From the NCBI RefSeq assembly GCF_019458805.1, contig NZ_JAIBOA010000005.1, positions 186,001-250,000 on the forward strand: a stretch of 64,000 nt of DNA, written 5' to 3'. The number at the start of each line of letters is the position of its first letter. The stretch's first letter is position 1. Position numbers and translations under genes: made by a program. This DNA is from Actinomadura parmotrematis (GTDB lineage Bacteria; Actinomycetota; Actinomycetes; Streptosporangiales; Streptosporangiaceae). Below the pieces are notes generated by a model that did no database searches, was not told the DNA's origin, and saw only the letters and a program-made list of their open reading frames with translations. This document shows positions 23,784 through 31,929 of the stretch, piece by piece.

Positions 23784-26700
23784 ATGAGTTGGCAGGGGGC
23801 CGGGGCGCAACCCGGTGCAGGCGGTGGGCCGCCCACGGCGGCGGGGACCTCGGACGGGCGGGCCGACCTGTTCGCCGCGGTGGAGGGCAACGTCGCCGAG
23901 CTGGTGGCCTCGCCGTGGTGGCAGGGCGCGCCGCCGCCGCAGCGGGCGCAGCAGATCGTCGCGCGGATGCTGTGGAGCGCGGGCGAGTGGTGGCTGTACG
24001 GGGCGTGGGGGCGCTGGTACCGGTGCGGGCTGGACGGCAGCTGGCATCCCAGCCCGCCGCCGTCGGACGCGGCCGAGCGGGCGGTGGCGCAGCCGGCGCC
24101 GCAGGGCGCCGGGACGCCGCCGGTGCCGCCGCAGCTGTTCCCCACGGGTCCGGATCTGCGCAGCGGGCGGATGACGTCGACGGGGTTCCTGGGGGCGCTG
24201 CCCGACACCGCGGTGGTGGCGCGGATCTCGCAGGCGCTGACGACGGCGCTGGCGGTGAACCCGGCGCAGTTCGCCCAGCACGATCCGATGTTCCAGCCGG
24301 GGACGCCGAGCACGGTCGCGGCGGCGTGGGGGGCGCTGCTGTGGTGCGCGGGGGCGCCGGTGGCGCTGACCGAGCATCCGCTGATCGAGTCGTTCACCTA
24401 CTACCTGACCACTCCGGCCGAGCGGCTGCACTGGATGATGCCGCCGGACTTCGCCACGCTGGCGGGCTACTACGCGGCGCGGTTGGGTGCGGGCGACGGT
24501 GCGGGCGCCGCGCATGTGGCGCGGGTGATGTACGAGGTCGCCTCGGGGTTGCAGGGCGATGCGCGGTTCCGTCCGGGCGCCGATGCGCTGGCGGCGGTGA
24601 CGGGGCTGTCGCTGCGGTACGTGCAGCAGGATCTGGCGACGGCCCGGTACGGGCCGGCGGCGGTGGTGCAGGAGTGGCGGCGGCGCTGCCCGCCGGAGTT
24701 CACCACGCCGCTGATGCGCGACACCGCGCCCGGGGAGTATCTGCGGCTGGCGCTGTACGACCTGCAGCAGCTGGTGGCGGCGCTGGGCGGGGCGTCGGTG
24801 GGCGGGCCGGGCGGCCGCGGGCACGACCGGGTGCGCCATGCCGGGCTGGCGGTGCTGGCGGCGGATCTGCAGGCGGCGCCGGCGGCGCTGGGCGCGCTGG
24901 CGCGGTGGCTGGATCCCGAGAGCGCGCGCGTGCTGCAGGGGGTGCTGGCCGATCCGGGGCATCCGCTGCGGGCGCTGTGGCCGGTGGAGGGGCGGCTGCC
25001 GGAGGTGCTGCGCACCCAGGACGCCGAGCTGCTGGCGGCGCTTTTGTCCACCACCTACAGCCTGGGGCTGACGTGGTGCCGGCTGGCGCAGGTGCCGCCG
25101 CCGGCGACGGGGTTCGCGGTGCCGCAGGCGGTGGCGGCGGAGCTGACCTCGCCCGCGCTGTACACCCCGCCCTCGACCGATGAGCTGAGCGCGTGGGACA
25201 TCATCTCGGCGGCGCGGGCGCATCTGGCGGCCGAGCGGGCGGGTTCGGCGCCCGACGCGCCGGTGGCGCCGCTGCCGCCCGAGCGGCGCGAGGCGCCCGA
25301 GCCGCCGCCCGCGGTGGCGCCGGCCCCGCCGCCGCAGGCGCCACCGGGCGTGGACGCCGCGGGCCTGAACGCACCGGGGATGGACGCAGCGGGTCCGCCG
25401 TTCGCAGGTTCGCCCGGCCCGCCCGGCCCGCCCGGTCCGTCCGGCCCGTCCGCGCCGGACTCGTTCACGCCGGGTTCCTTCATGCCGGGCCCGTCGACGC
25501 CGCCGCCGGTCCCTCCGCCGGGCGATGCCGGTCCTTTTGCGGGCTACCCGGGCGCGGGGCGTCCGGGCGATGGTGGAGCGGCCGGGGACGCGGGTTCCTG
25601 GGACGAGCCGCCGCGGATCGCGCCCCCTCCCCCGCCGCCCCTGCCACCGGGTCACACGTCCGGTCACATGCCCGGGCAGGCGTCCGGGCAGGCTCAGGGG
25701 GCGCCGCCCGTGACCGAGTCCTCCGGTGGCGGCGGTGGCACTGCCTCGGGGAGTGAGGCGGCTTTTGAGTCGCCTCCTCCGTTGCCGCCCCCGCCTCCGC
25801 TCCCGCCGGTGTCGCCTGCGCCGCCGACGGCGGTGGCGTGGCCGGGGGCCGAGGACGCGGGACAGGGTGCTCCGGCGTGGCCGCAGGCGCCGGCGACGCA
25901 GTTCGATCCGGGGGCCGATGCGGGGACGCGTCTGGATGCGGGCGTGCAGGCGCCGCAGCCGCCGCGCACGCAGCTGGACACCGGTGGCGGCCGGGGCTGG
26001 ACGGCGGGTGCGTCGGCGGGGGCCGGGGGGCCGGAAGTGCCGCCGCCGCCCGCGCCGGTGGCCGAGGCGCCGCCGCCGGTGCCGCCCGCGCCGGTCGAGC
26101 CGTCGGGTCCGCGGATCGTGGAGGCCTACGGGATCCGTTTCCTGTGCGGTGCCGATGACATCGAGCGGGTGGTGACCGAGGTGCGGCGGCGCGGCAAGTG
26201 GGCGGCGCGGCTGCGGGGGCAGGAGGTGTCGTCGGCGTCGGTGCCGGCGCTGCTGCTGATCGGCGGCCCGTCCAGCGGGCAGCGGCGGCTGGCGCGGATG
26301 GTGGCGCGGGCGCTGGCGGAGGTGCAGGTGTCCAGCGGCGAGGTCCGCACGGTGCACGCCGAGCAGGTGCGGGAGGGCGGTCCGGAGGGGCTGCGGGCGG
26401 CGCTGGACGAGCACGCGGGGCACGCGCTGGTGCTGGAGGGCCTGGACGAGCTGATCCTGGACGCCGGGCAGGGCCGCGCCTACGCCTCCGCGCTGTACCG
26501 GGCGCGGTTGGAAGGGGTCAGCGACACGGCGCTGCTGGCGACGTGCGCGCCCGAGCGGGTGGGTGAGCTGTCGGCGGCGTCGCCGGAGCTGCTGGCCGAT
26601 CTGCGGGCCGTGCGGCTGCCGGATCTGTCGGATCCGCTGGTGCGGGAGGGTCTGCTGGGGTTGCTGGCCGAGGAGCGGCGGTTGCGGCTGGAGGCGGGTG

Positions 26701-26906
26701 CGTGGCCGGTGGTGCGGCGTGAGCTGCCGCTGCTGCGGGGCCGGGGCCGGCTGGTGGGCGCGCGGTTGATCGAGGCGTATCTGGACCGGGCGGCGACGCG
26801 CGAGCTGGGTCGTGCCGAGGCGACGCAGGCGATCGGCAGTGCGGGTGCGCTGGTGCTGTCGGCCGCCGACTTCGCCGGCGTCGCCCAGGAGCTGTCGGCG
26901 ACCTGA
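23784..26906 (+). CDS. 1040-residue protein with a Pro-rich linker and a degenerate CbbX/EccA-like AAA+ domain
   Basis: Three regions are visible. Residues 1-490 are helical with Trp-rich stretches (WWQGAPPPQRAQQIVARMLW, EWWLYGAWGRWYRCG) and match nothing I know. Residues 490-775 are a long Pro/Gly/Ala linker with PPGPPGPSGPS and PPPPLPP runs. Residues 775-1040 follow the order of CbbX/EccA/SpoVK AAA+ domains. The P-loop region reads LLLIGGPSSGQRRLARMV, with Gln-Arg in place of Lys-Ser/Thr; Walker B reads LVLEGLDELI; the C-terminal lid has GRGRLVGARLIEAYLDRAA. The lost P-loop lysine argues against normal ATP hydrolysis. There is no signal peptide and no membrane helix. It is monocistronic with its own terminator. 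No ESX genes are nearby, so any link to secretion is speculation. Confidence 0.75.
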   Translation: MSWQGAGAQPGAGGGPPTAAGTSDGRADLFAAVEGNVAELVASPWWQGAPPPQRAQQIVARMLWSAGEWWLYGAWGRWYRCGLDGSWHPSPPPSDAAERAVAQPAPQGAGTPPVPPQLFPTGPDLRSGRMTSTGFLGALPDTAVVARISQALTTALAVNPAQFAQHDPMFQPGTPSTVAAAWGALLWCAGAPVALTEHPLIESFTYYLTTPAERLHWMMPPDFATLAGYYAARLGAGDGAGAAHVARVMYEVASGLQGDARFRPGADALAAVTGLSLRYVQQDLATARYGPAAVVQEWRRRCPPEFTTPLMRDTAPGEYLRLALYDLQQLVAALGGASVGGPGGRGHDRVRHAGLAVLAADLQAAPAALGALARWLDPESARVLQGVLADPGHPLRALWPVEGRLPEVLRTQDAELLAALLSTTYSLGLTWCRLAQVPPPATGFAVPQAVAAELTSPALYTPPSTDELSAWDIISAARAHLAAERAGSAPDAPVAPLPPERREAPEPPPAVAPAPPPQAPPGVDAAGLNAPGMDAAGPPFAGSPGPPGPPGPSGPSAPDSFTPGSFMPGPSTPPPVPPPGDAGPFAGYPGAGRPGDGGAAGDAGSWDEPPRIAPPPPPPLPPGHTSGHMPGQASGQAQGAPPVTESSGGGGGTASGSEAAFESPPPLPPPPPLPPVSPAPPTAVAWPGAEDAGQGAPAWPQAPATQFDPGADAGTRLDAGVQAPQPPRTQLDTGGGRGWTAGASAGAGGPEVPPPPAPVAEAPPPVPPAPVEPSGPRIVEAYGIRFLCGADDIERVVTEVRRRGKWAARLRGQEVSSASVPALLLIGGPSSGQRRLARMVARALAEVQVSSGEVRTVHAEQVREGGPEGLRAALDEHAGHALVLEGLDELILDAGQGRAYASALYRARLEGVSDTALLATCAPERVGELSAASPELLADLRAVRLPDLSDPLVREGLLGLLAEERRLRLEAGAWPVVRRELPLLRGRGRLVGARLIEAYLDRAATRELGRAEATQAIGSAGALVLSAADFAGVAQELSAT

Positions 26907-27254
26907 CCCCCGGGCACGGCGGGCCTCGGCGCCCGCCCGGCGCCGCGCCGCTGTGCGGCGCCGGGCGGCGTGGGGGTCCCGGTGCCCGCGATGCCGGGGG
27001 TCGGGCCGCGTGCGGCGATCCGCCGCGACGGCCGCGCGGGCGTGCCGCCGGGCGGCGGGAGATGCGGGCCGGTCGCGGCCCGCGGGTCAAGCGTCGATGC
27101 CGCTGCCGCACGGGCCGGAAGCCGGGACCGGGAGCGGGACCGGGCGTCGGCCCGGGTCAAGCATCGCGGTCGCATCGGTCGGGCGCCGGGGGCGGGACCG
27201 GACGCGGGGGCCGGCTCAGCGGCGCGGTCGCGTCCCGAGATGGGGGCCGGGCGG
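26907..27254. other. Gene-free GC-rich region
   Basis: About 350 bases between the AAA-like gene and the converging cupin gene. Besides the terminator it holds two copies of CGGGTCAAGCRTCG exactly 70 bases apart (27083-27096 and 27153-27166). No open frame here has convincing codon bias. Confidence 0.45.
26933..26968 (+). terminator. Terminator of the AAA-like gene
   Basis: A perfect 14-bp GC stem (26933-26946 with 26955-26968) and an 8-base loop, starting 27 bases after the stop codon. There is no T-tract, as is common for terminators in high-GC actinobacteria. Confidence 0.65.
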
Positions 27255-27620
27255 CTATTGGCCGGGCCGGGGTCCCAGAGGGCCGCCCGTCGATTCGGCG
27301 GCGCCGGTGGGTTCCTTGCCGGCGGGTTCCTTGAGTTCGATGAACATCGCGTGGGTGTCGGTGTCGCCGATGTTCTCGCCCGCGTGCTCCTGGGCGTCCA
27401 GCCAGCGGGCCTGTCCCGCCTCCAGCCTCACCTGCGCCTGCCGGTCGCCGGAGGTCAGCCGGCGGGTGAAGGACGACAGGGTCACCATGACGCTGTCGGG
27501 ATGGGCGTGCGGGCGGGTCTTGTCGCCGGGGCGGTCGCGGTAGGCCAGCACCCGGACCCGCTCGTTCTCGAAGACCACCGAGTAAAGGTCGGGGTTGGTC
27601 GCGACGGGATCGTGGCTCAT
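27255..27620 (-). CDS. Small single-domain cupin
   Basis: 121 residues. The beta-barrel core is readable: VVFENERVRVLAYRDRPGD, then the metal-site pattern THPH-like RPHAHPDSVMVTL and later EHAGENIGDTDTHAMFIEL. The first two His and the later Glu/His are the likely metal ligands. Related small cupins are annotated only as cytoplasmic or cupin proteins, so no reaction can be named. It is divergent from a TetR gene across 69 bases holding a perfect palindrome, and is the obvious target of that regulator. Confidence 0.8.
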   Translation of the reverse strand: MSHDPVATNPDLYSVVFENERVRVLAYRDRPGDKTRPHAHPDSVMVTLSSFTRRLTSGDRQAQVRLEAGQARWLDAQEHAGENIGDTDTHAMFIELKEPAGKEPTGAAESTGGPLGPRPGQ

Positions 27621-27646
27621 GACCGCCTCCCAGGGGTCCGCCGTTC

Positions 27647-27664
27647 GTGGGACACGAGTCCCAC
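27647..27664. promoter_or_regulatory. Palindromic operator between cupin and TetR genes
   Basis: GTGGGAC-acga-GTCCCAC is a perfect inverted repeat with 7-base arms, centred between the two divergent starts. It is the best candidate for the TetR binding site, shutting off both genes. Confidence 0.6.
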
Positions 27665-27689
27665 ATGGGATGACAGTACCATGATGGGC

Positions 27690-28310
27690 ATGTCGGTACC
27701 ATATGAACTGACCGGCCGCCACCGGCAGAAGGCCCGCACCCGCCTCGCCCTGGTCCAGGCCGCCCGGCGCCTGCTGGCCGACGGCGTCGAACCCGCGGTG
27801 GAGGACGCGGCCGCCGCGGCGGGGATCTCCCGCACCACCGCCTACCGGTACTTCCCCAACCAGCACGCCCTGCTGTCGGCCGCCCATCCCGAGATCGACC
27901 GGTCCACCCTGCTGCCGCCCGACCCGCCCGAGGACGCGGCGCAGCGGCTGGAGCTGGTCATGGCCGCCTTCACCCGGCTCACCCTGGACTGGGAACCCCA
28001 GCTCCGCGCTTCCTTGCGCCTGTCCCTGCAGCCCGGGGCCGACCAGCCCGCGCTGCGCGGCGGACGCGCCGTCGCCTGGATCCAGGACGCCCTCGCCCCG
28101 CTCCAGCGCACCCACCCCGGTCTGGACGTCCACCGTCTGGCGGTGGCGATCCGCTCGGCCACCGGCATCGAGTCCCTTGTCTGGCTCACCGACATCGCCG
28201 GTCAGACCCGGGCGCAAGCCGCACAGACCATGTGCTGGACAGCGCACGCCATGCTCACCGCGGCCCTGGACCAGCACCCGTCCCGGCCGCGCCCGCCACG
28301 CGGACCCTGA
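27690..28310 (+). CDS. TetR family regulator
   Basis: 206 residues. DNA-binding helix-turn-helix: ALVQAARRLLADGVEPAVED, then AAAAGISRTTAYRYFPNQHA. The C-terminal ligand domain is unrecognised. In-frame ATGs at 27681, 27684 and 27690 are all possible; TACCAT (27677-27682) could be the -10 of a leaderless transcript starting at 27690, which decides my choice. It is divergent from the cupin gene with a perfect palindrome between them. Confidence 0.87.
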   Translation: MSVPYELTGRHRQKARTRLALVQAARRLLADGVEPAVEDAAAAAGISRTTAYRYFPNQHALLSAAHPEIDRSTLLPPDPPEDAAQRLELVMAAFTRLTLDWEPQLRASLRLSLQPGADQPALRGGRAVAWIQDALAPLQRTHPGLDVHRLAVAIRSATGIESLVWLTDIAGQTRAQAAQTMCWTAHAMLTAALDQHPSRPRPPRGP

Positions 28311-28398
28311 CTCTCCCGGCTCTCACCGGCGCTTCCCGGCCGGAGGCCGCCATGGCGTGCGCGCCGGCGCGGGCGGGCCGGCGGGCGGGGGCGCGGTG

Positions 28399-28986
28399 TC
28401 AGGGGGTGGTGAGGCGGCGGGTGAACCAGACGGTCTTGCCGGCGGGTTCGGGGCGGGTGCCGAAGTCGGTGGCCAGGGCGTGGACCAGCAGGAGGCCGCG
28501 GCCGTCCTCGGACCAGTCGAGCAGGGCGGGGCCGGGGCCGGGCGGTCCGGGGGCGGTGGGGTCGCCGTCGGTGATCTCGGCGGTGAGGACGGTGCCGGCG
28601 GCGGTGGCGTCCAGGCGCAGGCGCAGGGTGAGGGGGCCGGTGCCGTGGACGACGGCGTTGGTGAGCAGCTCGTCGACCATGAGGACGATGTCGTCGGTGT
28701 CGGCGGGGTCGCCGATGTGCCAGTCGGTGAGGGCGTGGCGGGTGAGGGTGCGGGCGCGGGCGACGGTGCGGGTGCCGGGGGCGAGGTTCCAGGCGGCGGT
28801 GCGCGGGGTGCGCGGAGCGGGCCGGGCCGGGGCGGGCGCGGGCTGGTGGTGTGCGGGGGTCGTGTGCGCGGCGGCGTGGGTGGGTGGCGGGGCGGCCGGG
28901 TGGGCGGCGGTGGGGTGCGTGCGGCCGCCGCCGTGTGGTCCCTCGATGGTGTCGGTCCCGTCGATGCCGAGCGCGTTGGTGCTCAT
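28399..28986 (-). CDS. Anti-sigma-factor-like serine kinase/ATPase (RsbW/HATPase_c)
   Basis: 195 residues from ATG 28986, which has GAGGAG seven bases upstream; a longer reading to 29130 adds an unlikely basic tail. Residues 1-65 are a Pro/Ala/His-rich disordered segment. The GHKL ATPase domain (about 70-190) has the N box VDELLTNAVVHG and G box EDGRGLLLVHALA. Proteins of this kind in actinobacteria bind sigma factors or phosphorylate STAS-domain antagonists. No sigma or STAS gene is adjacent, so its partner lies elsewhere. It could be a downstream element of the partner-switching pathway the SpoIIE-type phosphatase feeds, but that is only a possibility. Confidence 0.85.
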   Translation of the reverse strand: MSTNALGIDGTDTIEGPHGGGRTHPTAAHPAAPPPTHAAAHTTPAHHQPAPAPARPAPRTPRTAAWNLAPGTRTVARARTLTRHALTDWHIGDPADTDDIVLMVDELLTNAVVHGTGPLTLRLRLDATAAGTVLTAEITDGDPTAPGPPGPGPALLDWSEDGRGLLLVHALATDFGTRPEPAGKTVWFTRRLTTP

Positions 28987-29349
28987 CCCCGTACTCCTCA
29001 CTGTCGCCGGTGCGCGGTGGTGACCGCGTCGTGGTGGTGTCCCGGCGTGCGCCGCGCGGGGGGCGGTGCCTCCCGCGTCCGTCATGGGGAAGACGCGGGG
29101 CGGGGCGGGGTGGTGCACGGACGCAGACAACCCTCACCTGGAGGTGAGGTGGGCGACACGTGCGCGGTGAAGGGCGCGTGGTTGAGCCGGGCAGTGCCCG
29201 GGGGCGGTTACAGTGGAGGACGTCGGTGTGGTTTGTGTCCCCCGGGCTCTAATTACAGCCTTCGAGGAATACCGCCGGGCCCTTGAGGTCACGGGCCGAG
29301 AGCCTCGTTGTGCCTTTCGCCGTGAGGCGACCGCCCACACCGGCGTCCG

Positions 29350-29396
29350 CGCCGTGGTGTCGGCGACGACTTCGTGCCGTCGCCGACACCACGGCG
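29350..29396 (+). terminator. Perfect 19-bp stem hairpin, orphan terminator or attenuator
   Basis: 29350-29368 pairs with 29378-29396 without mismatch around a 9-base loop, followed by TTCTGCATT. It is the longest perfect stem in the window, yet no gene on the forward strand ends upstream. Either it ends a small RNA started near 29215, or it stops reverse transcripts from the DUF3040 gene. Confidence 0.6.
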
Positions 29397-29703
29397 TTCT
29401 GCATTCCCTACCGAGGGGACATGGCGCGCGCCGTGCACGACCGCGCGCAGGGACGTGTCTCGCCCGCCCTCCTGTCTCGCCCGCCTGCCCGCGTGCCGTC
29501 TGCCACCTGCCCGCGTGCTCGGCCGTGTGGCTGGTCGTGTGGCTGGTCGTGTGGGTAGCGGCGCCGGTGTCGTTCCTGCGGCGGGGTCGCCGGTGAGCCG
29601 CGCGTCGTCGCCGGCCGCTGCGGCCGGGTGCGCGTCGTGGCGGCCGTCGCGGGTCTTCGCGCCGTCGCGCCACCGTCGCACTGCCGTGACCTCGAGCCGT
29701 CAC

Positions 29704-29750
29704 GCCGTCGCGTTGTTGAGCCCGTCGCGTTGTTGAGCCCGTCGCGTTGG
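29704..29750. repeat. 17-bp tandem repeat, 2.8 copies
   Basis: The unit GCCCGTCGCGTTGTTGA occurs twice in full, the first copy one base short, and a third time partly, just downstream of the DUF3040 stop codon on the reverse strand. Non-coding. Confidence 0.7.
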
Positions 29751-29814
29751 TGTGCTGTCGCGTCGGTGCGGTGGTGTCGGGGTGAGGCGCGGGCGGGGCT
29801 GGTGTTGGGGCGGG

Positions 29815-30018
29815 TCAGCTGAACAGGGTGGCCAGGGCGGCGCCGATGACGGTGGCGATGCCGGTGAGGGCGAGGAGGACGGCTGCGGCGATGCGCAGGT
29901 GCAGGCGGGTGCGGGAGGCGCGGTGGCGGGTGAGGCGGCGGGCGAGCCGCGGGTCGTCGGCGCGCAGGTGGGTCTCGATCTGCTCGAGGATCTTCCGCTC
30001 GTGTGTCGACAGCGCCAT
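29815..30018 (-). CDS. DUF3040 small membrane protein
   Basis: 67 residues, ATG at 30018. MALSTHERKILEQIETHLRA is the conserved N-terminal signature of DUF3040 (helical, cytoplasmic). A single hydrophobic segment near residues 42-65 anchors the protein. The family is restricted to actinobacteria and has no known function; it is often near cell-division or anti-sigma genes. Here it stands in the same direction as the anti-sigma-like gene but more than 800 bases away. Confidence 0.85.
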   Translation of the reverse strand: MALSTHERKILEQIETHLRADDPRLARRLTRHRASRTRLHLRIAAAVLLALTGIATVIGAALATLFS

Positions 30019-30130
30019 GGGCGTCCCTTCAGGGGCGGGGCAGTGAGATGTTCCTGCCCCGCGGGCGCGGTTTTCATCCGTGCCCGCGGCGGGCCTCTGT
30101 CCTGGTGCGGGGCGGGCCGCCGCCGGCGGG

Positions 30131-31780
30131 TCAGCCGCGGTTGGGTTTGGGGACGGTGACGGTGACGGCGCGGGCGGGGGCGCTCTCGTGGTGGAGGCGG
30201 TCCAGCGCGGTGACGGTGTAGGTGTAGGTCTTGCCGGGGGCGGCGGTGGGGTCGATGATGCCGCCGCCGCGGATCGAGGCGACGAGCCGTCCGCCCTCGA
30301 GGGGGGTGCAGCCGGGGTGGGAGCCGTCGCGCCGGTAGACGGCGTAGGAGGTGGCGCCTTCGGAGACCCGCCAGGTGATCTTGGCGCCGCGGTTGCCGGT
30401 GACGCCCTTGCCGGTGCTGGTGTCGGTGTCGCCGCCGGTGGCGGCGGGTTCGGCGTGGACCTGCTGGACGGCGGGGGGCGGGTTGCCGGTGCCCGAGGGC
30501 GGGGGCAGCGCGGGGCGGCTGTAGTGGTCGGCCTGCAGGCGGGTGGCGAAGCCGCGCCGGTTGGCGGCCAGGTCGGCGGCCGAGAAGTAGACGTCGCCGC
30601 CGATCTGGGGGTGGCGGGCGTTGACGGCCAGGTGGCGCGACAGTTCGGCGGGTTTGCGCCAGGTGGCGTCCTCGCCGACGCGGTAGGCGGCCTGGCCGAT
30701 GTACAGGCGGGTGGCGGTGCCGGCGACCTGCTGGGACCACCAGGCGGTCAGGGTGGTGTAGTCGGCGCGGGGGTCGCCGATCGGCCAGTACAGCTGGGGG
30801 ACGACGTAGTCGATCCAGCCCTGCTTGATCCATTTGCGGGTGTCGGCGTACTGGTCGTCGTAGCTCTGCAGGGCCTTGGTGGCCGATCCGGCGGGGTCGT
30901 TGCTCTTGTTGCGCCAGACGCCGAAGGGGCTGATGCCGAAGCGGACCCAGGACTTGGCGGCGTGGATGCGGCGCGACAGGTCGCGCACCAGGGTGTCGAC
31001 GTTGGCGCGGCGCCAGTCGGCCTTGTCCTGGCCGTGGCCGTAGGTCTTGTAGGTGGCCTGGTCGGGGTAGTCGCCGTCTTCGGGGTAGGGGTAGAAGTAG
31101 TCGTCGAAGTGGACGGCGTCGATGTCGTACTTGGTGACGACGTCCAGGACGGCCTTGGTGACCAGGTCGCGGACCTGGGGCAGGCCCGGGTCGTACCACA
31201 GGCCGCCGCCGTACTCGCGGACCCAGTCGGGGTGCTCGCGGGCGGGGCTGGAGGCGGGGAGCTTCTTCAGGTCGGTGTCGCGGGAGATGCGGTAGGGGTT
31301 GAACCAGGCGTGGAATTCCAGGTTGCGGGCGTGGGCCTCGCGCAGCAGGAAGTCCAGGACGTCGTAGCCGGGGTTCTTGCCGGGGGTGCCGGTGAGCCAC
31401 TGCGACCAGGGTTCGTAGGGCGAGGGGTAGAAGGCGTCGCCGTTGGGGCGGATCTGGACGAACACGGCGTTGAGGTTGAGGGCCTGGGCGGTGTCCAGGA
31501 GCCGGCGGTAGGACGCCTGCTGCTGCGCGACGGTCTTGTCGCCGGTGCGGGGCCAGTCGATGTTGGCGACGGTGGCGATCCACATGCCGCGCAGGTCGCG
31601 TCCGGCGGGGTCGGCGGCGGGCCGCAGGGCGGGGCATTCGGCGGCGGCGCCGGCGCGGACGGGGTCGGTCGCGGGGGCGCCCGGGCCGCCGCAGGCCGCC
31701 AGCGCGCCGGCGGCGAGGACGCCGGCGGTCAGGGCTGAGGTGATCGTGCGGGTCGCCTGTGGGGTTCGTCGCCTGGCCAT
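30131..31780 (-). CDS. GHL10-type glycoside hydrolase-like lipoprotein with FN3 domain
   Basis: 549 residues. Signal peptide with lipobox LAAC (Cys30), so it is a lipid-anchored exported protein. The GHL10 core (PF02638-like, about 60-400) begins RGMWIATVANIDWP and has the barrel segments AVFVQIRPNGDAFYPS, FHAWFNPYR, VHFDDYFYPYP, VRFGISPFG and YVVPQLYWP. A fibronectin type III domain (about 445-545) follows a Pro/Thr linker. The Asp pair in FDDYFYP is a candidate active site. Homologues are predicted to act on cell-wall or extracellular polysaccharide. It is transcribed alone. Confidence 0.88.
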   Translation of the reverse strand: MARRRTPQATRTITSALTAGVLAAGALAACGGPGAPATDPVRAGAAAECPALRPAADPAGRDLRGMWIATVANIDWPRTGDKTVAQQQASYRRLLDTAQALNLNAVFVQIRPNGDAFYPSPYEPWSQWLTGTPGKNPGYDVLDFLLREAHARNLEFHAWFNPYRISRDTDLKKLPASSPAREHPDWVREYGGGLWYDPGLPQVRDLVTKAVLDVVTKYDIDAVHFDDYFYPYPEDGDYPDQATYKTYGHGQDKADWRRANVDTLVRDLSRRIHAAKSWVRFGISPFGVWRNKSNDPAGSATKALQSYDDQYADTRKWIKQGWIDYVVPQLYWPIGDPRADYTTLTAWWSQQVAGTATRLYIGQAAYRVGEDATWRKPAELSRHLAVNARHPQIGGDVYFSAADLAANRRGFATRLQADHYSRPALPPPSGTGNPPPAVQQVHAEPAATGGDTDTSTGKGVTGNRGAKITWRVSEGATSYAVYRRDGSHPGCTPLEGGRLVASIRGGGIIDPTAAPGKTYTYTVTALDRLHHESAPARAVTVTVPKPNRG

Positions 31781-31847
31781 AGCGGCCCATTGTCACCCAT
31801 GGGCCGCGGTGCTCGGGACCGAACGCGGCGCTCGGCGTTTCGGACAT

Positions 31848-31879
31848 GCCCCTCCCGCGGCGCGCCCGGCGGGAGGGGC
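31848..31879 (-). terminator. Terminator of the SDR gene (11-bp stem)
   Basis: 31848-31858 pairs with 31869-31879 around a 10-base loop, about 50 bases past the SDR stop on the reverse strand and just before the GHL10 gene promoter region. Confidence 0.55.
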
Positions 31880-31929
31880 GTGAAGGACGGTGCGTGCGGG
31901 GACGCAGGGCGCGGGGTGCGGGGTGCGGG

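Larger units (their letters stand above)
28987..29814. other. 828-base gene-free region with a strong hairpin and tandem repeats
   Basis: It holds: a compact palindrome CCTCACCTggAGGTGAGG (29132-29149), possibly an operator for the anti-sigma gene; a forward promoter-like TACAGT (29209-29214); a 19-bp perfect hairpin (29350-29396); a 45-codon reading frame at 29421-29558 behind GAGGGG; and 17-bp tandem repeats at 29704-29750. Long open frames in this stretch have no coding bias and one runs through the hairpin, so I call no gene. A short forward transcript ended by the hairpin is possible. Confidence 0.5.

Noticed and set aside
29213..29596. Forward frame of 127 codons in the gene-free region
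   Set aside because: It runs straight through the 19-bp hairpin and a tandem repeat, and has no coding bias.
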